A stretch of DNA of 51,990 nucleotides from Comamonas sp. lk (lineage in GTDB: Bacteria; Pseudomonadota; Gammaproteobacteria; Burkholderiales; Burkholderiaceae_C), in the NCBI GenBank assembly GCA_945860595.1, contig CAMAQV010000019.1:1-51990 (forward strand). Direction: 5' to 3'. How positions within the stretch are numbered: the stretch's first letter is position 1; each line of letters begins with the position of its first letter. The notes below the pieces were generated by a model. The model did no database searches. It worked only from the letters and a program-made list of their open reading frames with translations, and was not told the origin of the DNA. Made by a program: the position numbers and the translations under genes. This document shows, in pieces, positions 1 to 8,797 of the stretch.

Positions 1-549
1 GCGGCGCACCAGGGCCAGCGTGTGCTGATTGGTGACTTTGACCTGGAGCAGCTGTCCTGCGTGGAGTGGGCTGCGACCCGCATGGCCGCTGAGATCGAGC
101 CCGAAGTCGAGGCCCGCGCTGCCAAGAGCATCAAAAAACTGCGCCGCGCTGCCGAAGGATATGACCTGCTGGTGGTTGATACGCGGGGTTTGGCCGACGA
201 GCTGACCACCGACGTGGCGCGTGAAAGCGATGTGGTGTTCTTGCCCACTGGCACCTCGATGGACGATTTGCGCCCCACGCTGGGCCTGGCCAAACGGCTG
301 GCGCGCCTGCGCGATACGGGTGAAAAAATTGTGCTGGTGCTGTCCAAAACCGGCCGCTCCGAACGCCTGGTCGATAGCGCTTTGGCGCTGATTGAAGATT
401 CCGGTTTCTCCTGCCTGAGCGTGCACTGGCCGCAGCGCGATGGTTTCCAGGCGGACCTGGACGCCGGGCGCGCCGGCAGCGAATCGAGCAACCCGCACCT
501 CAAGCAAGCCGCCGCTGAGATTGAAGCGGCCATGCTGGCCTGCCTGTGA
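1..549 (+). CDS. ParA/MinD-like P-loop ATPase, 3' part only
   Basis: The reading frame is open from base 1, so the gene starts upstream of the window and the 5' end, including the Walker A lysine loop, is missing. The visible part begins with a ParA-type strand (VLIGDFDLEQ, the region after Walker A) and continues with LLVVDTRG, matching the Walker B/switch II strand DxxG of the ParA/Soj/MinD deviant-Walker family. LVLSKTGRSER is in the position of the adenine-contacting strand. These ATPases position plasmids, chromosomes or protein complexes on the nucleoid or membrane. Its partner lies outside the window, so the cargo is unknown. It ends 17 bp before the convergent miaA stop codon. An internal GTG at 22 is not a believable start because it lies after the conserved N-terminal P-loop. 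Confidence 0.75.
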   Translation, partial: AAHQGQRVLIGDFDLEQLSCVEWAATRMAAEIEPEVEARAAKSIKKLRRAAEGYDLLVVDTRGLADELTTDVARESDVVFLPTGTSMDDLRPTLGLAKRLARLRDTGEKIVLVLSKTGRSERLVDSALALIEDSGFSCLSVHWPQRDGFQADLDAGRAGSESSNPHLKQAAAEIEAAMLACL

Positions 550-566
550 GCTAGTGCAGCGCGTGC

Positions 567-1532
567 TCATGCCTGCGCTGTCCCTGTCATCGCGCGTTCG
601 ACCGCGCGCAGCACCTGCTGCGTCGCATCGGCCTCCTGGCCATTCACCACCTGGCGCTGTGGCATAGAGCGCAGCCAGGTGATTTGCCGCTTGGCCAGCT
701 GCCGGGTGGCGGCGATGCCCCGCTCGTGCAGGCTGTCCATGCCGAATGCGCCGTCCAGCGTGTCCCAGACCTGCCGGTAACCCACACAGCGCATTGACGG
801 CAGCTCCGAATGCAAATCGCCACGGGCGCGCAGGGCCCGTACCTCATCCACAAAACCCGCAGCCAGCATGGCGTGAAAGCGCTGCGCAATGCGCGTGTGC
901 AGGCAGGCGCGGTCCAGCGGTTCCAGCGTAATCAGCGGTACGGTAGATGGCGCTGGTGCGGCGCTGCGGGCGTGAAAGTGCGACAGCGGCAGGCCGCTGG
1001 CGCGGTACACCTCCAGAGCGCGCTGGATGCGCTGGCTGTCGGCCGGGGCCAGGCGGGCGGCTGTGACAGGATCCACCCGCGCCAGTTCGGCGTGCAGGGC
1101 CGGCCAGCCGTTTCGCTGCCCTTCTGCCTCGATGTCCGCGCGCAGGGCTGGCTGCGCAGGCGGCATGGGGTCTATGCCGTCGAACAAAGCCTTGAAATAC
1201 AGCATGGTGCCGCCGACCAGCAGCGGCAGGCGGCCCCGCGCCGTGATCTGGTGGATCAGGCGATGCGCGTCCTGCACGAATTCGGCTGCGCTATAGGCCT
1301 TCAGCGGGTCGCGGATGTTGACCAGGTGGTGCGGCACCAAGGCCAGTTCAGCGGCGCTGGGTTTGGCCGTGCCAATGTCCATGCCGCAGTAGACCAGGGC
1401 CGAGTCCACGCTGATGATTTCTACCGGATGGACGCGTGCGATGCCCAGCGCGGCGGCTGTCTTGCCGCTGGCCGTGGGGCCGGCCAGGCAGACGTACAAG
1501 GGAAGCGAAGGCGCCGGGGTCGGCTTGGGCAT
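567..1532 (-). CDS. miaA: tRNA dimethylallyltransferase MiaA
   Basis: Transfers a dimethylallyl group from DMAPP to N6 of A37 in tRNAs that read codons starting with U. The protein (321 aa from the ATG at 1532) has the P-loop AGPTASGKT near residues 17-25 and the family segment [16 protein letters not shown], which binds the target adenosine, plus a C-terminal [12 protein letters not shown] stretch typical of MiaA. The start is ambiguous: GTG at 1538 overlaps the mutL stop (TAGTG), while ATG at 1532 gives the usual N-terminus and leaves 5 bp after mutL. Either way it is probably co-transcribed with and translationally coupled to mutL, a gene order widespread in proteobacteria. Confidence 0.95.
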   Translation of the reverse strand: MPKPTPAPSLPLYVCLAGPTASGKTAAALGIARVHPVEIISVDSALVYCGMDIGTAKPSAAELALVPHHLVNIRDPLKAYSAAEFVQDAHRLIHQITARGRLPLLVGGTMLYFKALFDGIDPMPPAQPALRADIEAEGQRNGWPALHAELARVDPVTAARLAPADSQRIQRALEVYRASGLPLSHFHARSAAPAPSTVPLITLEPLDRACLHTRIAQRFHAMLAAGFVDEVRALRARGDLHSELPSMRCVGYRQVWDTLDGAFGMDSLHERGIAATRQLAKRQITWLRSMPQRQVVNGQEADATQQVLRAVERAMTGTAQA

Positions 1533-1537
1533 GGGCA

Positions 1538-3499
1538 CTAGCGCCCCCGCATGAACAGCCTGTCGAGCTCGGCCACGCTGATCTGCCGCCAGGTGGGGCG
1601 GCCGTGGTTGCATTGGTCACTGCGTTCGGTGGCTTCCATCTGGCGTAAGAGCGCGTTCATCTCGTCGATGTTCAAGCGCCGGTTGGCGCGCACTGCGCCA
1701 TGGCAGGCCATGGTGGAGAGGATTTCATTGTGCGCACGCTGGATCACGGTGTTGGCCTCATGCTGCGCCAGCTCGGCGAGCACGCTGCGCGCCAGCTCCA
1801 CCGCGTCGCCCTGCGCCAGCGTGGCCGGGACTGCCCGCACGGCCAGGGTTTTGGCCGAGAAAGCGGCCACGTCCAGGCCCAGGGTCTGCAAGGCCTCGGC
1901 ATAGGTGTGCGCCGTGTCGATCTCTAGAGGGGTCGCTGCGAAGGTGACGGGCAGTAGCAGCGGCTGGCTGGCAATGCTGTGGGCTGAGCCACCCTGTAAC
2001 TGGGTTTTGAGCCGCTCGTAGACGATGCGCTCGTGCGCTGCGTGCATGTCAACCACGACCAGGCCCTGCGTGTTTTCGGCCAGGATGTAGACGCCCTGCA
2101 ACTGCGCCAGCGCCCGGCCCAGCGGCCAGTCTTCGGGCGGGGCGTGGTCTGGTCCTTGCGGCGCAAACGCTTGGGGCACCGAGCGCGCGTCCATACCAGC
2201 AACCTCAGGCTGCCACAGCGCGCCGACTTCGCGCACCGGCGTGCCGGGTCGGGTGTCGCGCCAGGGCGCGGACTGCGGGGCCGTGTTCCAGGCGGGCGGG
2301 GTTGCTTCGGCGGCCCGCAAAGCCATCGGTGTCTGGGTGGAATAGAGCGGTCGAGCCGGTTCCGCCAGCCCGCTCAAGCGCAATCCGTCTTCGCGCAGCG
2401 GCGCGGCGTCGGCGCTGGCTGCGCGCGGGGCCGCCAGCGCAGCCTCCACGGCGTGGCGGATCGCCTGGTGGACTTCGCGGCTGTCGCGAAAACGCACTTC
2501 GATTTTGGTGGGGTGTACGTTCACATCCACCCGCGTCGGTTCAATTGCCAGGTACAGCGCGTAGACCGGCTGACGCTGGCCGTGCAACACATCCTCAAAG
2601 GCGCTGCGGGCGGCGTGGCTGAGCACTTTGTCGCGGACAAACCGACCGTTTACGTAGGCAAATTGTTGGTCGGCGCGCGCCCGTGCGGCGTCCGGAATGC
2701 CGACCCGGCCCCAGACCTTCAGGCGGTACGCGTCGGCGGTCTCCGCGTCGCCGCTGGTCCATTCCACCGCCAGCGAGCGCGCCAGAAAATCCGCGCCCAG
2801 CACGTCGCCCAGGCGCTGGTCCAGGCTGGTCTCGCGCGCCTGCCCCTCAGCGCAGCGCCGCCACTGTTCGACCAGCTTGCCTTCGTGCCAGATCGCAAAA
2901 CCCACGTCCGGGCGGGCCAGCGCATGGCGGCGCACGGCTTCGATGCAATGGGCCAGCTCGGTGGCGTCGGTTTTAAGGAATTTGCGCCGCGCCGGGGTGC
3001 TGTAAAAAAGTTCTTTCACTTCCACCGTGGTGCCTGGTGCGCGGGCCACAGGGCGCAGTTCACCGGTGCGCCCGTCCAGCATAAAAGCCTGGGCATCGGC
3101 GGTTCGCGAGAGAATGGCGCAATCGGCAATGGCGTTGATGGCGGCCAGCGCCTCGCCCCGAAAACCCATGGTCGCCACCGACTCCAGGTCTTCCAGGCTG
3201 CCGATCTTGCTGGTGGCGTGGCGTTTGAAGGCGATGGGCAATTCCGCCGATGGAATACCCACGCCGTCGTCTTCGACGGCAATCAGCCGCACGCCCCCGG
3301 CCAGAAGCCGCACCGTGATCTGGCGCGCCTGCGCGTCCAGCGCGTTGTCCACCAATTCGCGCACCACCGAGGCTGGCCGCTCCACCACCTCGCCCGCGGC
3401 AATCTGGCTGATCAGGGTGTCGGGCAGTTCGCGGATCGGACGGCGCGCAGACGCAGAGGGCAGGGCGGCGGGGCGGTCTGGCGAAGGTGGCAGGGTCAC
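1538..3499 (-). CDS. mutL: DNA mismatch repair protein MutL
   Basis: Couples MutS mismatch recognition to strand incision. The 653-aa protein has the GHKL ATPase motifs in order: ELVDNALDA (E48/N52, catalytic and Mg sites), VEDDGVGI (75-82) and TMGFRGEAL (110-118), then [12 protein letters not shown] and the linker. The C-terminal domain carries [12 protein letters not shown] (about 484-495), ACHGAVRAN (about 598) and CNHGRPT (about 630), which together match the metal-binding endonuclease site of MutL homologues from bacteria lacking MutH (DQHA(X)2E(X)4E, ACHxx(K/R)A, CxHGRP). The usual Gln of DQHA is Met here. The protein is therefore probably a nicking MutL. It heads the mutL-miaA unit and is divergent from leuA across 251 bp. 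Confidence 0.96.
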   Translation of the reverse strand: MTLPPSPDRPAALPSASARRPIRELPDTLISQIAAGEVVERPASVVRELVDNALDAQARQITVRLLAGGVRLIAVEDDGVGIPSAELPIAFKRHATSKIGSLEDLESVATMGFRGEALAAINAIADCAILSRTADAQAFMLDGRTGELRPVARAPGTTVEVKELFYSTPARRKFLKTDATELAHCIEAVRRHALARPDVGFAIWHEGKLVEQWRRCAEGQARETSLDQRLGDVLGADFLARSLAVEWTSGDAETADAYRLKVWGRVGIPDAARARADQQFAYVNGRFVRDKVLSHAARSAFEDVLHGQRQPVYALYLAIEPTRVDVNVHPTKIEVRFRDSREVHQAIRHAVEAALAAPRAASADAAPLREDGLRLSGLAEPARPLYSTQTPMALRAAEATPPAWNTAPQSAPWRDTRPGTPVREVGALWQPEVAGMDARSVPQAFAPQGPDHAPPEDWPLGRALAQLQGVYILAENTQGLVVVDMHAAHERIVYERLKTQLQGGSAHSIASQPLLLPVTFAATPLEIDTAHTYAEALQTLGLDVAAFSAKTLAVRAVPATLAQGDAVELARSVLAELAQHEANTVIQRAHNEILSTMACHGAVRANRRLNIDEMNALLRQMEATERSDQCNHGRPTWRQISVAELDRLFMRGR

Positions 3500-3750
3500 T
3501 GGGGCATTTTAGGTGGCGCTCATCGCTCGCCCAAGGGCGGGTTCGGTCTGGTGTCCATCGCAGCAGCTTGGGATCAGAGCGCAAAATACATTGCGCACTA
3601 TGGCTACATTACGCAGTATTAATCATAAATATTGTCTTATATGGCAATTAAATAGCGCAAATAAGCGTATTCGCACACAATAAACAATTATCTGGCGTGT
3701 ATGCCTGCGTACACTGCGAGGCATCTTGTCTTTCAACGCCATAGGTTCCC
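3500..3750. promoter_or_regulatory. AT-rich mutL/leuA divergent intergenic region
   Basis: This 251-bp gap between the divergent mutL and leuA start codons is clearly more AT-rich than the flanking genes (for example 3601-3690). It holds a perfect inverted repeat GCGCAA-AATACA-TTGCGC at 3579-3596, a plausible operator. I see no leucine-rich leader peptide: the one small frame at 3641 encodes only M-A-I-K. Attenuation of the trp/leu leader type is therefore not supported. No convincing -35/-10 pair stands out, so promoter positions are not assigned. Confidence 0.4.
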
Positions 3751-5460
3751 ATGCTCCAAAACCCCGCCACCAAGTACCGTGCCTTCCCGCCCGTCGATTT
3801 ACCCGACCGCCAATGGCCCGGCCGCACCATCACCGCGCCACCGGTCTGGATGAGCACCGATTTGCGCGACGGCAACCAGTCGCTGTTTGAGCCCATGAAC
3901 CTGGAGCGCAAGCTGCGCATGTTCCGCAGCGTCTGCCAGATTGGCTTCAAAGAAATCGAGGTCGGCTTTCCCAGTGCCTCGCAAACCGACTTTGACTTTG
4001 TGCGCAAGCTGGTTGACGACAAGTTGATCCCGAAGGATGTGACCATTGAAGTGCTGACCCAGGCGCGTGAGCACCTCATCCGCCGCACTTTCGAGTCGGT
4101 TGCCGGTGCCCGGCGCGTGATCATGCACGTCTACAACGCCACTGCGCCCTTGTTCCGCGATGTGGTCTTCCAACTGAGCAAGGCCGAGGTGGTGCAACTC
4201 GCCGTGGACTCGGTCACGCTCATCAAAGAACTGGCACAGGCGCATCCGCAAACCGAGTGGGTCTTGCAATACAGCCCCGAGCTGTTTACCTCGACCGAGC
4301 TGGAATTTGCCAAAGAAGTGTGCGACGCGGTGACCGCGGTCTGGGGTGCCACGCCCAGCAACAAAGTCATCCTCAATTTACCCGCTACGGTCGAGGTGGC
4401 CACGCCCAACATCTACGCGGACCAGGTCGAATGGATGCACCGCAACCTGGCGCGGCGCGACAGCGTCATCATCAGTCTGCACCCGCACAACGACCGGGGC
4501 ACGGCGGTGGCCGCCGCCGAACTGGGCATCATGGCCGGCGCGGACCGGGTGGAAGGCTGCCTGTTCGGCAACGGCGAGCGCACCGGTAACGTCGACATCG
4601 TCACGCTGGCGCTCAACCTCTACACCCAGGGCGTGAACCCGGGTCTGGACTTCTCCGATATCAATGCCGTGGCCCGCACCGTGGAGCATTGCAACCAGTT
4701 GCCTATCCACCCGCGCCACCCCTATGTGGGCGATCTGGTGTTCACCGCGTTCAGCGGCTCGCACCAGGACGCCATCAAAAAAGGCTTTGCGGCGCTGGAC
4801 AAAAAAGGCCTGTGGAACGTGCCCTACCTGCCCATTGACCCGGCTGACGTGGGCCGCACCTACGACTCCATCATCCGCGTCAACAGCCAGTCGGGCAAAG
4901 GCGGCGTGGCGTATTTGATGGAAGCGGAATTTGGCGTGGTCATGCCCCGGCGCTTGCAGGTGGAGTTTTCGGGCGAGGTGCAGGCCTATACCGACAGCCA
5001 CGGCGGCGAGATGACCGCGCAGGCGATCTGGGATTTGTTTGCCGCCACCTACCTCGACACCACCGCGCCCGTGCACTACGTAGAGCACAACCTGACCGAC
5101 CACCCGCACAACAGCAGCGGTCAGGGCATACGCCTGGTGGTGGAAGCAGCCGGTGTGCGCCACGTCCTCAAAGGCCACGGCAACGGACCTATCGACGCCG
5201 CAGTACAAGCCCTGCAAAGCCTGGGCGTACGGGTGCAGGTGCGCAGCTTTGAAGAGCGGTCCACCAAAGCCAGCGAAGAGGCCGGCGAGGCCCAGGCCTG
5301 TGCCTTTATGGAACTGGCCACGGTGGGCAGCGACAAGGTCGAGCGCTTTGGCGTGGGACTGGACACCAACATCGTCACCGCTTCGATCAAGGCGCTGGTG
5401 AGCGGGGTGAATCGCTTGGGGGTGGACGTGCAGGCGCCGGCTGCGGCGCTGGTGGCTTGA
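3751..5460 (+). CDS. leuA: 2-isopropylmalate synthase LeuA (type 2)
   Basis: Condenses acetyl-CoA with 2-oxoisovalerate, the committed step of leucine biosynthesis. The 569-aa length and N-terminus ([15 protein letters not shown]) are typical of the long LeuA2 subfamily. The TIM-barrel metal and substrate residues are visible: [11 protein letters not shown] (about 35-44) with the catalytic Arg-Asp, and LHPHNDRG (H244, H246) as metal ligands. The C-terminal region from about residue 430 matches the LeuA allosteric dimer domain, which binds leucine in feedback-sensitive enzymes. The gene stands alone and is followed by a long hairpin before mazE. Confidence 0.96.
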   Translation: MLQNPATKYRAFPPVDLPDRQWPGRTITAPPVWMSTDLRDGNQSLFEPMNLERKLRMFRSVCQIGFKEIEVGFPSASQTDFDFVRKLVDDKLIPKDVTIEVLTQAREHLIRRTFESVAGARRVIMHVYNATAPLFRDVVFQLSKAEVVQLAVDSVTLIKELAQAHPQTEWVLQYSPELFTSTELEFAKEVCDAVTAVWGATPSNKVILNLPATVEVATPNIYADQVEWMHRNLARRDSVIISLHPHNDRGTAVAAAELGIMAGADRVEGCLFGNGERTGNVDIVTLALNLYTQGVNPGLDFSDINAVARTVEHCNQLPIHPRHPYVGDLVFTAFSGSHQDAIKKGFAALDKKGLWNVPYLPIDPADVGRTYDSIIRVNSQSGKGGVAYLMEAEFGVVMPRRLQVEFSGEVQAYTDSHGGEMTAQAIWDLFAATYLDTTAPVHYVEHNLTDHPHNSSGQGIRLVVEAAGVRHVLKGHGNGPIDAAVQALQSLGVRVQVRSFEERSTKASEEAGEAQACAFMELATVGSDKVERFGVGLDTNIVTASIKALVSGVNRLGVDVQAPAAALVA

Positions 5461-5463
5461 GGG

Positions 5464-5505
5464 GGGAACCGCCGCTCGACAGCGGGCTCCATAAAGGTGG
5501 TTCCC
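5464..5505 (+). repeat. Nested hairpin downstream of leuA
   Basis: Outer arms GGGAACCGCC (5464-5473) and GGTGGTTCCC (5496-5505) pair with one mismatch. They enclose a perfect inner stem CCGCT-CGAC-AGCGG (5472-5485). The inner stem shares two bases with the outer arm, so the two would compete or form a bulged structure. It starts 3 bp after the leuA stop, but no T-run follows, so it is not a classical intrinsic terminator. A role in 3'-end protection of leuA mRNA or Rho-linked termination is possible. Confidence 0.45.
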
Positions 5506-5517
5506 GAGCTCGGAGGC

Positions 5518-5546
5518 TTGACGTAGTTATTACGAAGTAATAACAT
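5518..5546 (+). promoter_or_regulatory. mazEF promoter with palindromic operator
   Basis: TTGACG (5518-5523, 5/6 match to the -35 consensus) is followed after exactly 17 bp by TAACAT (5541-5546, 4/6 match to -10). The spacer and -10 contain a perfect inverted repeat GTTATTAC-GAA-GTAATAAC (5526-5544). A protein bound there would occlude RNA polymerase. Autorepression by the antitoxin or antitoxin-toxin complex is known for mazEF-type loci, so this is the expected operator. The predicted transcript starts about 27 nt before the mazE ATG at 5580 and shows no obvious Shine-Dalgarno. Confidence 0.7.
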
Positions 5547-5579
5547 GGGGCCAACCTCAAACCCTCTCGAATCCACACC

Positions 5580-5828
5580 ATGCACGTCTCGATCCGCCCC
5601 TTCGGCAACTCCCGCGGAATTGTGATTCCCAAACCCATGCTCACCCAGCTGGGTCTTGAGGACGAGGCCGACCTGAGCGTTGAGAACGGCGCGCTGGTTA
5701 TCCGCAAGCCTGCCCTGCCTGCGCGGGCTGGTTGGGCCGATGCCGCCAAAGTAGTGGCGCTTGCCCATGACGATGCGCTGTTACTCGGTGAGTTTGGTAA
5801 CGAGGCCGACGAGGACTTGACGTGGTGA
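5580..5828 (+). CDS. mazE: MazE-like antitoxin (AbrB fold)
   Basis: 82-aa protein with the SpoVT/AbrB swapped-hairpin DNA-binding signature at the N-terminus (RPFGNSRGIVIPKPML, about 6-21), where MazE/PemI antitoxins bind their own promoter. The acidic C-terminal tail (FGNEADEDLTW) is the kind of segment that wraps the toxin active site. It directly follows the palindromic promoter and its stop codon overlaps the toxin start. Alone it could be any AbrB-family regulator, but the adjacent PemK-fold toxin gene makes the antitoxin call firm. Confidence 0.88.
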   Translation: MHVSIRPFGNSRGIVIPKPMLTQLGLEDEADLSVENGALVIRKPALPARAGWADAAKVVALAHDDALLLGEFGNEADEDLTW

Positions 5829-6142
5829 CACGCGGGGACGTGTGGCTGGTCAATCTGGACCCTACCGTGGGCAGCGAGATTCGGAAATCGCGCCCCTGTG
5901 TGGTGCTCTCGCCGCCCGAACTGCACGACCACCTCAAGACCGTCATCATTGCGCCCATGACTTCGCAAGGCTTTCAGGCACCTTTCCGGGTTCCCCTTAA
6001 GTTCCAGGGCACAGCGGGACTACTGGTACTGGATCAAATCCGCAGCGTGGACAAGATTCGCCTGGTCAAGAAGCTGGGCAGCGTCCAAGCCCCAACCCTC
6101 AAAACAGCGCTGCAAACCATGCGCGAGATGTTTGAAACCTGA
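5822..6142 (+). CDS. mazF: MazF/PemK-type mRNA interferase toxin
   Basis: 106-aa protein with the PemK/MazF core: RGDVWLVNLDPTVGSEIRKSRPCVVLSP near residues 4-31 holds the conserved G-D-(I/V)-W and (K/R)-x-R-P-(C/A) elements, and a second conserved stretch is LLVLDQIRSVDKIRL. The family consists of ribosome-independent endoribonucleases that cut at short sequence motifs. There are two possible GTG starts, 5822 and 5825. Both overlap the mazE stop codon, and GAGG at 5811-5814 is spaced 7 or 10 nt from them, so translation is coupled to the antitoxin. Confidence 0.9.
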   Translation: MVTRGDVWLVNLDPTVGSEIRKSRPCVVLSPPELHDHLKTVIIAPMTSQGFQAPFRVPLKFQGTAGLLVLDQIRSVDKIRLVKKLGSVQAPTLKTALQTMREMFET

Positions 6143-6171
6143 GGCCCACCGGGCGCTGATAATCCCGCGCC

Positions 6172-6798
6172 ATGGACTTTCTCTTTTTGCTCGCCTTTGT
6201 GGCGGCCATCGCCGCCCAGTGGCGCAAAGCGCAGGAGCACCGGCAGCGCGTGCATTTTCTTGCGGGTTACTTGCGCGGCTATCAGATTGAAAAACTGATG
6301 GAGACCTTGTCTACCGGCTATTTGCGGGCTCTCGGCGAAAAAGACGCAGAGCGAGCGCAGTCGGTCTGGAACACATTGGCCTTGTCGGAGGGTCAGCTGG
6401 ACGAACAGTTCAAGCGCTTTGCCAATGAGCTGGCCAGCGCTGACGAGGCGTCCAGCCGGGTCAGTCGCCTGGCGATTGATCTGCCTTTTGTCCGCCAGTG
6501 GTTTCCCTCCGCCACCTTTGATTTGCGCCGCCTCATGCGCATCCACGCACAGGGCATATCCAGCACATTGGGCAACGCGGCTGAGCTCTCGCAGCGCGAC
6601 CGGGCCTTCCAGCTCTGCGCCGAGATGTTCTTGATGCAGCACAGCTGCCACTGGTTTTGCAACGCCCGTATGGTTGCTTCTGCCCGCCTCTTGGCGCGCC
6701 ACCAAACCCGCTACGCCCAGGTCTTGGCCAGCGTGGGCGAGGGCACCCGCGCTGCCTATATGGCGCTGGTGGCGGGGTGGACGCCTACGCTGGGCTGA
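6172..6798 (+). CDS. Hypothetical protein with N-terminal membrane anchor
   Basis: 208 aa, family not recognised. The first ~17 residues (MDFLFLLAFVAAIAAQW) form a short hydrophobic segment that could be an uncleaved signal anchor. The rest is mainly predicted helix, with charged/hydrophobic periodicity (for example ERAQSVWNTLALSEGQLDEQF) and two Cys near HSCHWFCNAR. The start at ATG 6172 directly precedes the hydrophobic segment. It lies 29 bp after mazF and its 3' end overlaps the convergent prmC by 14 bp. I cannot assign a function. Confidence 0.7.
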   Translation: MDFLFLLAFVAAIAAQWRKAQEHRQRVHFLAGYLRGYQIEKLMETLSTGYLRALGEKDAERAQSVWNTLALSEGQLDEQFKRFANELASADEASSRVSRLAIDLPFVRQWFPSATFDLRRLMRIHAQGISSTLGNAAELSQRDRAFQLCAEMFLMQHSCHWFCNARMVASARLLARHQTRYAQVLASVGEGTRAAYMALVAGWTPTLG

Positions 6799-7618
6799 GG
6801 CGGCCGCCCGAACACCGCGCAATTCCTGCCAGATCACGGCGCGATTCCACCTGCAAAAAGCCTGTTTGCGCCAGCAGCGCACACACCGCCTGCGCCTGGT
6901 CATATCCGTGCTCCAGCAGCAGCCAACCCCCCGGGTGTAGGTGCTGCGGTGCCTTAGCGATGATGGTGCGGATGGCGTCCAGCCCTTCCGGGCCGCTGCT
7001 CAGGGCTATTGCGGGTTCATGGTGCAGGGCGTCCAGATGCGGATCGCCATCGGCCACGTAGGGCGGGTTGGAGACAATGGCGTGGAACTTCCCGTGTGCT
7101 CCGTGTAGCCAGTCGCCCTGCGCGAATTGCACGGGCAGACCCAGCCGCTGTGCGTTGGCCTGCGCGACAGCCAGGGCTTCAGGGCTGTGGTCCAGCGCGT
7201 GTACCTCCCACAAGCGGCGTTCGTGTTGCAGCGCCAGCGCGACTGCGCCGCTGCCGGTGCCCAGGTCGAGCACCCGCTGCGGCGCGGCAGGCAGGACTTC
7301 AAGCGCCCACTCCACCAGGGTCTCGGTGTCAGCGCGGGGGTCGAGTACGCGGGCGTCAACCCGCAAGTCCAGGCCGTAAAAAGCTTTGTGCCCCGTGATG
7401 TAGGCCAGCGGTTCGCCGTGCCGTCGCCGCGCCAGTGCAGCGTCCCATGCCAGCAGGCTGGTGGGGGGGAGCACATCGGTGTCATGGGCGATCAACCAGG
7501 CTCGGTCATGGGGCTTGCGATCCAGGGCGTGCAGCAGCAAGAGTTGGGCGTCGATCCGGGCCAGACCCGCAGCCTGTGCTTGGGCCAGCGCCTGTGCCAC
7601 GGTGCTTGGCACGTTCAT
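6785..7618 (-). CDS. prmC: Release factor glutamine methyltransferase PrmC
   Basis: SAM-dependent enzyme that methylates the GGQ glutamine of RF1/RF2. 277 aa with the SAM-binding motif VLDLGTGSGAVAL (about 116-128) and the signature SNPPYV (NPPY at 184-187), which holds the glutamine amide. The N-terminal helical domain, about 1-80, is of usual size. It lies 13 bp downstream of prfA, which encodes its substrate, in the conserved order hemA-prfA-prmC. Its tail overlaps the convergent hypothetical gene by 14 bp. Confidence 0.95.
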   Translation of the reverse strand: MNVPSTVAQALAQAQAAGLARIDAQLLLLHALDRKPHDRAWLIAHDTDVLPPTSLLAWDAALARRRHGEPLAYITGHKAFYGLDLRVDARVLDPRADTETLVEWALEVLPAAPQRVLDLGTGSGAVALALQHERRLWEVHALDHSPEALAVAQANAQRLGLPVQFAQGDWLHGAHGKFHAIVSNPPYVADGDPHLDALHHEPAIALSSGPEGLDAIRTIIAKAPQHLHPGGWLLLEHGYDQAQAVCALLAQTGFLQVESRRDLAGIARCSGGRLSPA

Positions 7619-7631
7619 GCGGGGCCGGTGT

Positions 7632-8726
7632 TCACGCGCCGACTTCCAGTGCGGCCAGTTGCTGCGCCGCCTCGTAGGCTTGCAGTGCGGCCACCACGTC
7701 GCCGAGGTCGCCTTCCATGATCCCGAGCAACTTGTACAGCGTGAGGTTGATGCGGTGGTCGGTCAGCCGCCCCTGCGGGAAGTTATAGGTCCGGATGCGG
7801 TCACTGCGGTCGCCGGTGCCCACCAGGCTTTTGCGCTCGGCGGCGTCTTTGGCGGCGCGTTCGCTGCGGTCTTTTTCCTGGATGCGGGCGGTCAGCACGC
7901 GCAGGGCCTGCGCCTTGTTGCTGTGCTGGCTGCGCCCGTCCTGGCATTCGGCGACGATGCCGGTGGGCAGGTGGGTGATGCGCACTGCCGAGTCGGTTTT
8001 GTTGATGTGCTGGCCGCCCGCACCACTCGCGCGGTAGGTGTCGATGCGCAGGTCGGCTGGGTTGATCTTGATGGCCTCCGCCTCGTCGGGCTCGGCCAGC
8101 ACGGCCACGGTGCAGGCGCTGGTGTGGATGCGGCCCTGGGTTTCGGTGGCCGGCACGCGCTGCACCCGGTGGCCGCCGGACTCGAATTTGAGCGTGCCGT
8201 AGGCGTTGTACGCCTCAATTCGGATCACTACCTCTTTGTAGCCGCCGAGTTCGCTGGCCGACTCGCTGATGACTTCGACCTTCCAGCCCAGACTGTCGCA
8301 GTAGCGGGTGTACATGCGCAGCAAGTCGCCCGCGAACAGGGCGGATTCGTCACCGCCCGTGCCGGCGCGGATCTCAACAAAGGCGTTGCGCGCATCGTCC
8401 GGGTCTTTGGGCAGCAGCATGCGCTGGAGTTCGGCCTCCAGCTCGGCCATCTCGGCGTTGGCGCTGTCGATTTCTTCTTGCGCCAGGGTCTGCATCTCGG
8501 TGTCACCGTCGGCCTCACGCAGCATGTCGTGGGCGCCCGCGAGATCGACCTCCCGCTGCTTGTAACGCTGCCAGCGGCTGGCCACTGCAGCCACCTCGGT
8601 GTGCTCGCGCGAAAGCGCCAGAAACTGCGCCATGTCCTGCATGATGTCTTCGCGAGACAGCAAAAATTCCAGCTCGCCCAGACGGTCGGTGTATTTGGCG
8701 AGCTGTTGGCGCAAAAATGGTTTCAT
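7632..8726 (-). CDS. prfA: Peptide chain release factor RF1
   Basis: Terminates translation at UAA/UAG. 364 aa, usual RF1 length. PAT at residues 192-194 is the RF1 type of stop-codon-recognition tripeptide (PxT), and GGQ at 237-239, within [17 protein letters not shown], is the peptidyl-tRNA hydrolysis motif. The segment [14 protein letters not shown] (122-135) is also diagnostic. The ATG at 8726 fits the standard N-terminus. It sits between hemA, 71 bp upstream, and prmC, 13 bp downstream, on the same strand. Confidence 0.97.
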   Translation of the reverse strand: MKPFLRQQLAKYTDRLGELEFLLSREDIMQDMAQFLALSREHTEVAAVASRWQRYKQREVDLAGAHDMLREADGDTEMQTLAQEEIDSANAEMAELEAELQRMLLPKDPDDARNAFVEIRAGTGGDESALFAGDLLRMYTRYCDSLGWKVEVISESASELGGYKEVVIRIEAYNAYGTLKFESGGHRVQRVPATETQGRIHTSACTVAVLAEPDEAEAIKINPADLRIDTYRASGAGGQHINKTDSAVRITHLPTGIVAECQDGRSQHSNKAQALRVLTARIQEKDRSERAAKDAAERKSLVGTGDRSDRIRTYNFPQGRLTDHRINLTLYKLLGIMEGDLGDVVAALQAYEAAQQLAALEVGA

Positions 8727-8797
8727 GGATAACTTAGAAAACGGAAGCTACAGGGTGCGCAGTGGCAGGCGGCGCAGGGCGGGCTCGAGTAGGGTCG

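Noticed and set aside
2033..3622. A 529-codon open frame on the plus strand opposite mutL
   Set aside because: It mirrors the mutL frame in GC-rich DNA, has Arg/Gly/Gln-rich composition and no recognisable domain, while mutL has intact motifs throughout.
3641..3655. Possible leader peptide upstream of leuA
   Set aside because: Encodes only M-A-I-K with no leucine codons and no terminator/antiterminator pair nearby, so attenuation is not supported.
5464..5505. Intrinsic terminator after leuA
   Set aside because: A stem is present but no T-run follows, so it is listed only as a hairpin.
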